From Opisthocomus hoazin (lineage: Eukaryota > Chordata > Aves > Opisthocomiformes > Opisthocomidae), in contig NC_134443.1 in NCBI RefSeq assembly GCF_030867145.1, forward strand, positions 2,914,001 through 2,978,000: a DNA stretch of 64,000 nt, in the 5' to 3' direction. Every line of letters starts with the position of its first letter. The stretch's first letter is position 1. The notes beneath the pieces are model-generated. The model searched no databases and was not told where the DNA came from. It worked only from the letters and a program-made list of their open reading frames with translations. Made by a program: the position numbers and the translations under genes. Shown here one piece after another: positions 53,078 through 64,000 of the stretch.

Positions 53078-54484
53078 CCCAAGCGTCAGGGAGTCCTACA
53101 AATGAAAGGGAAAACAGGCCTTAGTAAACCCAGGGGGAGGAAAGCTTGTGTTACTGTGCCTCCCCATCCCCTTCAAAGGCAGGCTGATACATGAAAATGT
53201 CTTCTGTTCCCTTTTTGCCCCTCCATCCACCTCTGATAGCTAGTGCAAATGGTTATTGTTGACTTCAGGAATTTCTAATTTAAAACAATTACCAGGAATG
53301 ACCTGGGAAATTTTCAGCTCATTCCATATCCCTTGATCAGGTCTGCTATAGGATCTCCTCTATCCAGATAGAACTGGTCTTCTTGTCCTAGGACCAGTGT
53401 AACTGTAATAATTCCTTACGAATTCCTTCTTGCAGCAAGTTGTCACAGAGGCATGCCACTGCAAGACGTACACAAGGCCACAGTATGCCAGAATTACCCT
53501 TATCCAAATGTGGTTTGGGAATTTGAAAGAGCTTTAATGCTCAGGGATAGGTATTCATATTCCCTGTCATACAAGAAACAAAGAACATGGGTCATTATTG
53601 GCATAACAGTAATTTCATTGCACTTTGAAATTCATCAGTCTCAGTTTCAACAGAGCAGAGTGACTGTTTTATTTCTTCTTAAAAATTAGAAGAAAGAGCA
53701 ACAACAAGTGGAAAAGAAATCACCTATGTAAAAAAAAAAAAGAAAAAAGGAAAGGCAAAAAACGTCAGCGGAATGCTCTAGGTCACCACTTGCAAGGGCT
53801 TGACGTGAAACCTACAGGGATGCTGTGAAGTCTGAGCACTTCTTTGGCACTTCACCCCCACCACAGTCCCCATCTCTGTCTGTTAGTAGTAGTAATTTAT
53901 ATTCCTCTGACAGGAAAGTGACAGCTCTGCTAATGCAAAGGATCTACAGGTCAGCAGGCTGAGGTGTCCAAACATAGCAGCGGAGAAAATGGTTCCTCCA
54001 GGAAAAAAGGTGGTCAGAAGAGAACCCTTTCCACTACAGATAAAAGGCTGGAACAGTTCCTTTGTTTCCCAGTCTTTGCTAAGTACCTGCAAAACCTCTT
54101 TTTTCTGTCCTGTTTCTGAAGATTTATATTCCAAGAGTATTTAGGAGCTACCTGTAGACAGTCGTACCACACAGTGCTGGGCCCAGAGGAATCAAAGGGA
54201 CTCCGAAGACCATGTTTTCTGTGTCTCAGCTGTCCTCCTTTTCTGTGTGATTAAGTAATCCCACAGACCGAATCATTAGAAAAAAAAATTGACTATAAAT
54301 AAGGAGGAATTTTTGGACCATGAGACCCAGAAGCCTTACTTACTCCCACCTTGTCCAGTTTAGCATTGCAAGGCTAACCAGCCCAGTTAGTTTTCATCAG
54401 TAGCATGAAATATCTTACCGTGTCCCACGGCACGAACAGGTGGAAAGGAGTCAAATGGAGCGAGGAGACTCGGTGTGTGAGAAC

Positions 54485-54539
54485 TTTTATATAGTATCTA
54501 GTCCTCCTCTTGGAAAGAAACAATGATTGACTTATTTAC
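54485..54539 (-). promoter_or_regulatory. Promoter of the 51-53 kb gene
   Basis: TATAAAA lies at 54485-54491, and a forkhead-like CTTATTTAC at 54531-54539. The shared TGCCTCA block is not recognisable here. Exon 1 runs from about 54460 to 54419, and its donor is GTAAGA. Confidence 0.75.
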
Positions 54540-57500
54540 CAGCCAAACCCAGCCACAACTACCCACTTACTTGGCATAATCTTGGGCTTGTCATTTCTGA
54601 TTGATATCTCTCTTCCACCACCTCCTTTGTTTTCAGCTATATGAAAGTCGTTGGATGGCTCCACCTACTACAAGTAGAGTGGAAAAATGGGGGAAAGCAG
54701 ACATGCTCTTGGACTTTCAGAAGAAACAAGGGATTTACTTTCACATCCCCCCGACAGAGGGGTCCAACATTCCAGAGGGGAAACGTGAGCAGGTAAAGAA
54801 GAACTTTTCTCTTTATAGACATAGGTAATTTATCTCTCATTCTAGAAATTGTTTCTGAACACCCAGATATGGCTCTGGTATGTCATTATATTGTGTTGTA
54901 ACCAGCAGATTGGTAGGAGTGTATTATACGTTTCCAATGACACCCACATCATTGCCCGGGGCTGTAGGGATACATATTGGACTCTGGCCCAAGGAGTTTA
55001 AGCTCCCCAGCGGACAACACACACCTCTAGAGCCAGAGGCTGAAGTGGTGCAAATCTTGGAGGCTCCATGTGATTTACAGGCTTGGAGGATCTGACCTAC
55101 AGAGAAATGGAGGAAAGAAACCCAGATAGCCAAAGCAGCAGTGAAGTGGTCTTCATGCAGACTTGCAGTGGTATAAGAGCACCTGGGTTGGGACTGTGAC
55201 CTTTTTATTTTTAATCACGCTGGCCTGAAGAGACCTCATCACAAGAGCAGAGGGGCCGGATGTCCTCCCTGACAAGTATGGCAGTGATCTGGAGGCGCTG
55301 TGAGAGCATGGCCACTATACCCCATCACATCATGGGAGTTGTTCACAGCCATGCAGGCACTGGAAGAGCTGCCTTTGCCCTCATCATGGTGGATTGTCAT
55401 AACTTCATCAGTACATCCCAGTGTTTTCACTCAGACTGTGCCTGACATACCAGGGGAGATGGACAGCTGACATAATTTTAGCTTTAAAGAAAGTCCGAAA
55501 GTTATTTCATTGTTATGTTCATTGGTAGTTCTAGACATGATAGCAGTGAGAGATACTTGGATACTCTGGGCGTTGACTGCGTTGCCATAGGCAGTGAACA
55601 TGAAAGAAAAGGATGAATTTTGGAAAAAGATCAGGGCAATACTGAGAGTTTTATATCCTAGGGGCAGATAAACACGCAATAGGCTCTCTTTAAACCTCTC
55701 AGGAGAGTATAAAAATAGGGAAAGCCCCTCTTGCAGGCTGCACACAGTATTTTGCTGCATTTACTCATGGGTTAAGAGCTAAAAGGGGTCATCTTTGCCA
55801 TTCCCCTCTCATAGCACCTCATCCCTGAACTGTAAGGGCCGCAGGGGATTCACTCTGGATATACAGTTTGCTCATACTTTTCATGTCTTTCTTCTGCCAA
55901 ACTGGAATTATCACAAATAGCAGCAGCAAGTTCCTTCAACAAAACCCTCCAGCTCCAGGCAAGCTTTTGACAGCAGTGCTGGAAGGATCTTTCACTCCGA
56001 TATAGCTGGCTGAGGCAACCATATCTTGCTTTATTATTTTAGAGCCACCCTTCCTGACAGAAAGCCGTAGGCTGTGCCACTCGCAGGCTCTGCTAAGTGC
56101 CTCCTTCTTTGCTTTGCCCATGTGCGTTTCCTGCCCTGGAGCACGAGACCTGCTCAGCGCCTTATCTCATCTTCGCACTCATGCCTCTCAGATGATGCTC
56201 CATGGGCCGTGCCCATCAGCCTCCCCGAACCCGCCGCCACATGGCCACTCTCCTGGGAGGAAGGAGGCGTCACCATTGGTGCTGGAGGACAAGGGACCCT
56301 CTCCCCAACATGTAGTGCTCTGTGGAAGGCTCTCATCTGAAACAGATTTTATGGGACAGCTGCAAGGTTTCGCCTGTAAGATGTCCAAAAAGATATTTCC
56401 ATTGTTTATTAGAAAACATTTGGAAATTTCTCAGTCAGCCTGAGCTTTCAAACAGTTTTAAATCCCATGCAATTTACAAAGCCATATTCTGGGTTAAAAA
56501 CAAGAACTCTTTACTATTCTTATCACTAGTGTGTTTGCCCTATCTTGTATCCCAAAAAAGAGAGAGATGGCAAATGTATGACGTATAAAATAAGGAAGTT
56601 GGACATCAGGTTGCAAGCTTGTCCAGGAACCAAGGAGAGTGACTGAAGCAAAATATCCCCTTAAAATTATTAATTTTTATAAAAGGATTTCCCAAAACAC
56701 AGTTCATTGCTGACCATCAAGAGGACCCCAACAGAAGCAGTACTGCAGTACCTGGTGTCCCTTGTGTCACTCCCAAGTGGTCCTGCCCAAGATACCCATC
56801 CACACTTGGCTGCTTGAGAATATGCGGATGAGTATCCAAGTGGGTAGAGCCAAATAAAGTTGACTAAATAAAAATCACCTCCCTTTTCCACCTGGTCTTT
56901 CACTGAGTTTTGGTGAACTGTTTCCTAAAATACGACTGCTATGTTTACCTCTAGAAACACCCAGCTGAGACCACACAGTTCCTAATGTGATGGAGACACA
57001 ACCACGTGTAATGTCAAAGCCCCTCTGTAGTGTTCCTGGACTGGGGAGGTAAGTAGGGCAGGGAATATAGATGTCAAGGCATTCCCTGTTTGTCTGAAAA
57101 CCAAATGAAGGGCTGTGGTTGTAGCAGATGCTTAGCATATCTAGAACAGCTTGTGTATCTCTGCTATTAAGATCAAGGGCAGTCAGGATGCAGCAGTAAG
57201 TGGTTTAGCGTGTTCTGGCACGTAAAAGAGGAGTCCTGGGATTTTAGGTGCATGTGCGGGGTGTAACACAGCTTGATTCGGTTGCTCTAAATGAGGCTCG
57301 TTGGCTTGGTTGGGTAGGTCAGAGCAACATGGAGCCACTAGCAGATGCTGCACCTATGTCAAAGGACTCATTGCAAGCAGCAAAAGAGTAGTGTTTGCAA
57401 ACTGTCAAGAGGCAGCAAGAAAATCAAAATTTGACACCATATCCCTGTGTTTCAACAGCAAAGCTCAATGCTGATATTAATAAAAATAGCTTCACAGCTG

Positions 57501-60500
57501 GTCTCAGTCCAGGCTGAGCTGAGATCTTTCATATCTTAATTACACAAGTATTTTTCTTCCAACCAGCTGCTCTTTCCCGCTACTGAAGGTCCATTTTCCC
57601 AGACCTATAAATGAGACTTTCAGTACACAAGACTGGAAATCAGGTAAAGCTGAATTATGCCCCCATTTTATGCACAGGCAAGAGTGATTTGGGAAAGTCT
57701 CAAATCTGGGACTTAAATCACAGCTTCAAAATCTCTGCCTAGTGCCTCATCCCCAGATAAAGCCCTGCTTCCAAAGCAAAATCACATTGCAGAGGCAGAG
57801 CTCCCTGGCATTTGGGGATCAGAGCTCTCTCTTCTTCACGTGATGGCAACGCAGAGATCCCAAAGAGCACCATGTGCCCTGAATATTTTTGTTCGCTATG
57901 AAGCACATTTTGTAGCTACCAAAGCTGTATCAGTAGGGTGGAGTGTAATTGCCACAGAGGCATACGTGTTCTCATGCTGCGTTTGCTTGATACCTCCTGA
58001 TTATATCCTCTGCGTGGGTTACGAAAGAGGCGTGATCCTCACATCCGTCCCGATTGTAGGAGACAGCCACGCTTCTGCTGGATGATGGGTAGCAGATGGG
58101 TTGGATGTTGGTGTGACCAAGGCATGCTGGAGATCTAGCCAGTTTCTGAAGTCCTCAGATTATTTTAGGTTTAATTCTCTATTCCAGCTGTGGTTTTTTC
58201 CACATTGCAGGTTGGTGGGTAAGGATGGGGAGGTAAAGGCAATGTGGCTGGTGGGGCGGGGGTTCATCTTCCTTTCCTTGATGTCAGCCGTCTCTCCCTA
58301 AGACTTCAGTTTCTCCCTCTGTAGGTTAATAGGGCAAAATATTTAATAAAATGGCATAATGCACAAAATACCTGTGACTTCTACCATCCCCATATGACAT
58401 AAATCAAGGCACTGGGGGGTTCACAGGCAACCTTGTGCCAGCGAGGTAGACACAGAGCTCAGGGCACCCTGGGCAACTCTCAAGGCTACGGGAGCATGGT
58501 GCCTCCCTTGCGGCCCCATCTGCTCTGAGCCTTTAGGGACTGGGCTCAGTGGTCCTCAAGAAGGGCAGTGGCTCACGAAGCATATTCAGAACAGCTTTCT
58601 CACTTCAGCAGCTCACTGCCACCAAAGCAAGACCTACCCTGTCTCCCCTGACAGGCAGCCTGCCCTTGCTGCCAGACAACTTGGTGATGCAAGACTTGCT
58701 GGTGGGTATGACAGACACCCAGACAGGAGGTGCAACGTGTGTCATCGAGGGGTGGCGGTCCCCATCAGTGGCCAGGATTGACGCCATGCTTTCTTCTTCC
58801 CACAGTGTTATTTCCTTTTCACTCTTGTTTCCTCACTCCACATCTCTTCAGACAAGGCACGGCCTACCTCGCTACTTGCTTAATCCTTGGTGGCAGATGG
58901 GTGCAGGAACTTGAAGGGAAAGATTATTTTTAACCTGGAAACGTTTCTGCCTCCACCTCTCAGGTTCTGCTTCTATTTTGGAGATCAGAGCTTTCAATCC
59001 TTTCCTCTCCTCAGTGCCAGCTCTTCCCCCAGGTCTGTCCACTGAGAAATTGCCCTTTTCCCCTTATTACAACACTAAGGATCTTGGCTAGGGCTCTTTC
59101 TGTGAGTATTTATCCTAATTTCAAAATATGGCATAATTTGTACCTCTTTGCCAAGGAATGTGGATGCAGTAATGATGGGTTTGCGCACCCGAACAAGAAC
59201 AACTTTCCTCAGTAATTAATATACAATGGTTCTGGCAGTTGAACAGTCAGTCGTCCACCTGGGGCTTCCTTTCCTGGTTTCACTTTTATCTGGCTCCCGC
59301 AGTTTGCCACATACATGAAAGCCATGGGCACACCCTGTTTTTGATTTTCTTCTTTCCCCTGTCTTAGTTCCTCATTCTTCCAAAGCTCGTTGGGAAATTA
59401 TTGGTGCTACAGTTGGAATTTGGGAAATATGAAATAGGATGACTTGGGCCGGCTCTAGGGGTAGCAGCAATACCTGCCCAGCAGCACAGCTTTGCGATGG
59501 CATGAAGCAAAGCTCACGCTAACACAGCTTCGGCTTTAAATCACAGCGTATCACAGAGGCTACATCACAGAAATGACCTTGAGATCAAAACGTTTCCAAC
59601 TGCTCTGTTTAATGCCTGACAAAACCTGCTGGTGTACACACTTGGATGCTGCACCTGGAGTCTGCTGGATACCAGAAAGCTGATCACCTCCAGGGAATTT
59701 TAGCTCTCCAGGTTATGTATGGAAGTGGTACACTTTGACTCATACCTATATCAAATTCAGATCACTGGAGAAATGCTCTACCAGACAAAAGAGGGGAAAC
59801 ATTTTTTGGGTTATTTAACTTTTTTCAATCAATGTTTGCTGAACGTGATAAGAAACAGCAGCGTGGGCAAACCGAAATGATTACTTTTAAGTACCTGAAA
59901 TGTCGAACGTTTCTGAAAGAGTGGAAGAACATTTTGAAAAAAAGTTATACATGGGTCTTTACTGTTTTCTCTGGCATACTTCAACCTAGAGACAAGTCTT
60001 ACCAAGTAAGATAACAACAGGCAGATAAAGCAAAAAGGAGTAGAAGTCAAAATTGAGCAACAGCCCTGCTACATTTGGTGTGAAGATCTCTTATCACACC
60101 CACAGTCTCGTCACTGAGAGGTTTTGTAATGACAGCAAAGACTGGAGCACGAAGCAGAATGTGATGAAAGGCACTGCGGTGCTGCAGGCACGGTGCCCTC
60201 CAACACCACGGTTGCACTTCCCCTCCACGGCTCTGGTGCCGGCAGCCATGGGGTGAGATAGACCCAGGCACGAGCTTCACGGCGGAGAGTGATGAGGAAA
60301 CCAACAGTGCATCCTACGCAAGAGCCTGCGTCACAGGAAGCACCTGGTTTCTGAAAGCTTGTTCTTGGTTTGCTTGTGCACGCACAGCACCCAGCAGAGC
60401 CTGGGCATAAAGAAACCCAAATCCCACAGTAAAAAGCCACTACCTTCCTTCAAACATTAATCTTTGGGACATATCGTTTGTGTAATTCCCGTTCCAGTCA

Positions 60501-63500
60501 AATGAGCCCATGATCTCTGTCACTGGACTTCCCACATGTTGGATGATTGCTAGAGAGAGTGCCCCAAGACCATCACCATCTTGTCAGGTGGAAGACGACC
60601 ATTTCCTTCTATTTACAGATGGGGAGCGAGATACAGAAGGGACCACCAGCCCTCACCCACCCCAGAGTCCTGCAAGGTGGCTGAACCCAGAGACATCACT
60701 TCCTAAGCCAGACTTCCTGCCCCGATAAGGGAAAATGTGGTTTGCAAGGCAATTATGGGACATCCAGGCTGGAGATGACTAATTCATCCAGTTTAATGCT
60801 GTGGCTCAGAAACATCCATGTTTTTGGAAATGGGACACGTGACAGGATGTTCGTGGGAAGCACCTGGCACCTGCCTGCTGTCCAACACGCTGGCATTGGA
60901 AATAAGCAATGTTTCAAAGTCCTTTGGCTCTAATGTAGCTGTTCCTGAGTTGTGGCAGCATGAGAAGAGCCAGGCCTTTCATTTGTTCACAACTTATTTA
61001 CACAGCAGGCTCTCCTCATAGAAGGGAATTCTGCTGTCTCCCAGTAAGTCCAAGCAGGCAGATCACGCCCTCATTAACTCAACATTTCAGGATCTTCCAA
61101 GAGGGAACAGCATCAGCTGCAAAGGGGGGACATGAAACTCACGTGGTTTTGTCTTGTTTCACGATCTGCAACACTAAACATTGGAGCAAGTCTTTATTTT
61201 AACCAACTTTGCACCAAACCTTTGATCTTCACGTGCAGGAATGTTACAGAACCCATGCACAGCACCTCATGGGACTGGGTTACAGGAGACTGAGGTGGTG
61301 ATGAGGTGATGACCGCTGCCTCAGCACCTTGTTCCCCGACAGAATCTCTTCAGCAGTGGGCATTTTTCTTATTCTCTCCTCTCCAACAGGGAATAGGAGC
61401 ATTTCTGAGATGTCAAGAGAGTTTGCTTGAAGAACATGTCATTTGTCACCTGGGCGTCAGCAGCACTCAAAACGCATCATGGACAACCTCATTTTGGTGT
61501 CCAGTATGGATCCATGGTGACAATGGCTGTGCACAGGACAAACTCCTTGGGAAGCCGGAGCTGCTCATCATCTGGCAAGTTTAACTGCATAGCTTCCTAT
61601 TTTTATGATCCACCCAGCTGTTTAGTGGGTCATCTGCCCAGTTGTTACCTGTGACACAGATGCAGCTTCCTTCCCATATTATTCAGCTGGTTTGCACCAG
61701 CCCATTAAAATTACAGTCATCAGATGGAAAGTCTTAATTGCTCCATTCATTATCATCAGTGGTCATATCCGACAGTTGATTTATTTGCCTGGGAACTCCC
61801 CACAGGCTTCACAAGAGAGGTTTTAGACTAAATCAAGATTAACTGGTCTGACAGTAAGGTGAGGACGGTTGGAGAAAGGAATGCTGCCAACAGAGGGGAC
61901 CCCTTCCAATGACCCCAGCCCACCTGGGCATTTACTGACCATGCAACTACCCTGAATTAGTACACAGGTTCCACCAGAACCAACACCGATTTTAAGCTGA
62001 CAAGTCTGGAGCAGGGGGAAAAGGGGGAAACCTCATGGCTCTAGGGCATCAAAATTTTTAAGGATTATGGAGAATTTCCCCTTCACCAACAGCTGATTCT
62101 TAGTTACTCACATGAGAACATCAGTAGAGGACAAGCAAGACCATGACCTGTTTTATAAAACAGAGTAGGACACATCAGAAACATGACGTTCTCCCTGGGG
62201 TAGGGACACCTGAAGAAGGTCTCCTGATGACTCACATTTCAGGGGGACAATCCCCCCCAGATTTTCCTCCTAGAATTATGCCTACAGAGCAGCTGTACGG
62301 CATGCAGGTCAACCCTCCTAACTCTTCTCAGCCTCATCCTATCAGCACCACACAGAGAAAGCTACGGGGAGTTGGGGTGGAGAGGGAGGAATACAGTCTC
62401 TTCAGACTGCAGAAAACCTTCTTTCTCCCTGCAGTGAAGACTTGATATACACAACCAAGTGCAGCAATGAAACAGGATTTTTCTCCTTTCAAAGCCTCCA
62501 GCTGCTGGTGACATCCCCACAGCATATGAGGAGGGCAATGATAGGACAGGCACACGTATAAACGGATGGTACAGACAGCCACGTATGGGCAGCAAGGCCC
62601 TCAGGAGTGGAAAGGAGTTGGCCCATTCAGATCAGGGATCTTGAAAGGTCTGTGACCACCACAGCCAAGGAAGGATTAGAATTTGGCCTTTGCAGCTGAA
62701 ACCCTTTGTTTCTCACAGTAATCCAATATGAACATTGGCCAGGTTTACCCCTTCTTTCCTTTTAAAGCTGGCCCATTTCTCCACCGCTTCACTGAGTCAC
62801 AGACAAGCCAGTACCACCACATCAGAGTCCCCAGCATTATATACCTGCTCTCCTACATCTCCACTGCTGGCAAGTGTTGCATCACTTTATTGCTGACTTT
62901 ACAGCCAGAGGTTTGTCATCAGTGCAGCAGCTCGCAATTTCAACAGCAAGGCACACCATTCCTGTGCTGCTTTGCCTTCCCACACCCAGATTCATTCTTC
63001 AACTGCCAAAATCACTTTACACAACATTGCAGATTCTCCCTGCAAGGTGCGGAACCAAAACTGACAAAGCTGCAGGTCAAACATCGCCTCTTTTACTGAT
63101 ACAAGTCAGGGGCTGAGCCCTACAGAGGTCCCTGGAGAACACCAGACCTTCCACAAGTATTGTGCAAGTGGCTCATCTGCCTGTCTCACTCCTCACTGGT
63201 TTGCATCCACAGCAGGATCTGGGCTGGGGATCAGTTGAGCTCTGGTTCTGCATCAGCTAATTACAAGAAGCACCTGCAGCTCTCCCAGGAATGAGGGGTG
63301 GTGAGTCAGGAGGGAGCACACTCCTCCAGCTCAGCACCTGCACTGCCACAGGATGGTGCTCCAGGACCATCCTAAGCTCGTATTTTTTGCTTTGAAGAAG
63401 AGTTTTATATCACTTTTCTCAAAAAGGAGGACCTCTGCAATCCCAGAGTTAAGAAGCTCCCACACCTGCTAGAATGATTAAGAATTTAAAATAATTCCTT

Positions 63501-64000
63501 GAACTTAGGAAAAGACTTTCCCCAAAAGCTACGCTCAGCCAGCTTTTACCCTTTCTCCCAAACCTAGCAAAACCAATAGATTTTTGCTTCTTAGATTCTT
63601 TCAAAGCACAGCAGCCCTGCTCAGAAGCACCCACCTTTTTTTGTACATGCACCACAACAGGAGAAAAAACAAAGCCTACTGTTAACTCCAATAGAAAATG
63701 AGAGCATTCTAGAAGCTAGAAGTTTTGAGCAGAAAAGACCCCCATATTCAGCTTTGGTTTTAGATTTGCAAACAGCTTCTGAAGTAGGGGGAGCTGGGAA
63801 CAGGCTTCTATGCCAGAGAGAAACGAGCAGCAGAACTCTCCTCAAACCCAGCGCATCAAAGATTTGACAGGGCCTAGTTTAATACTATCCGATGTACTCA
63901 ATAAGCTGCTAAACCCAGACTGCACCTCTCACCTTAACAGCCAAAAGGAAGACCTACGCAGGGTGTCTACCCATAAAAGTAAAGCCCCTCAAGAAGAAAA
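54540..64000. other. Gene-poor right end, no recognised gene
   Basis: About 9.5 kb with no EDC-type coding exon, no CR1 end and no RNA that I can identify. A TATAAAA word on the plus strand near 55.71 kb and a TTTTATA near 63.39 kb could be promoter fragments, but neither is followed by a donor and coding exon I can support. Open stretches up to ~120 codons (such as 58549-58914 and 62728-63099, plus strand) have no recognisable domain. Confidence 0.5.

Noticed and set aside
55647-55720. TATA-like words on both strands near 55.65-55.72 kb
   Set aside because: No donor site or coding exon could be tied to them, so a promoter call is not supported.
63391-63410. TTTTATA near the right edge as a possible promoter of a minus-strand gene
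   Set aside because: The expected exon 1 donor and coding exon to its left were not found.

Overview
The window is bird chromosomal DNA from the epidermal differentiation complex (EDC), the cluster of small structural-protein genes of skin, scale, beak and feather. The bird assignment rests on CR1 LINE fragments with the avian 3' end (12.16, 15.46, 17.56 and 21.1 kb) and on gene types known from bird EDCs: a CCDPCQ-repeat protein (EDCRP), a WYDP-motif protein (EDWM) and glycine/cysteine-rich loricrins. The species cannot be named from the sequence.

Thirteen gene units are supported. All but EDWM are on the minus strand. Each has the plain EDC layout: a TATA box, a short non-coding exon 1 with a GTAAGT-like donor, one intron of about 0.1-1.3 kb, and a second exon carrying the whole coding region, followed by a poly(A) signal. 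From left to right: a Cys/Pro/Gln-rich protein (2.2-2.8 kb); two tandem Asn/Cys-rich genes (6.2 and 10.2 kb); EDCRP (14.2-15.0 kb); three tandem Cys-His/YCPPVQ genes (19.6, 23.6 and 26.7 kb); EDWM on the plus strand (29.7 kb); a small CH-motif gene with a loricrin-like tail (32.1 kb); a Gly-rich loricrin-type gene with a broken start (37.1-37.7 kb); two large loricrins (40.6-42.5 and 47.0-48.9 kb); and a Gly-rich loricrin-like gene with HQGQGPICI repeats (51.5-53.1 kb). The last 9.5 kb shows no recognisable gene.

These proteins are expected to act together as substrates for transglutaminase and disulphide cross-linking in the cornified envelope of keratinocytes and feather cells. A Gln/Lys-rich tail with a PP motif recurs across otherwise different genes, and an MCSR start recurs across loricrins and CH-motif proteins, which points to one family that has swapped its central repeats.

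The most unusual content is a set of reading-frame breaks beside intact flanking sequence. The two Asn/Cys genes share a TAA followed in frame by a protein-like Cys/Gly-Tyr tail. One loricrin ends at a TGA 25 codons before its usual tail. The next has a net 5-base loss that throws the tail out of frame. The 37 kb loricrin-type gene has its ATG out of frame in a way that fits a 2-base loss. Promoters share a block near TGCCTCAYTT just upstream of TATA, and the four loricrin-type promoters also carry a forkhead-like TTTATTTAC element. A decayed promoter of the same type at 4.63-4.76 kb suggests a lost gene.
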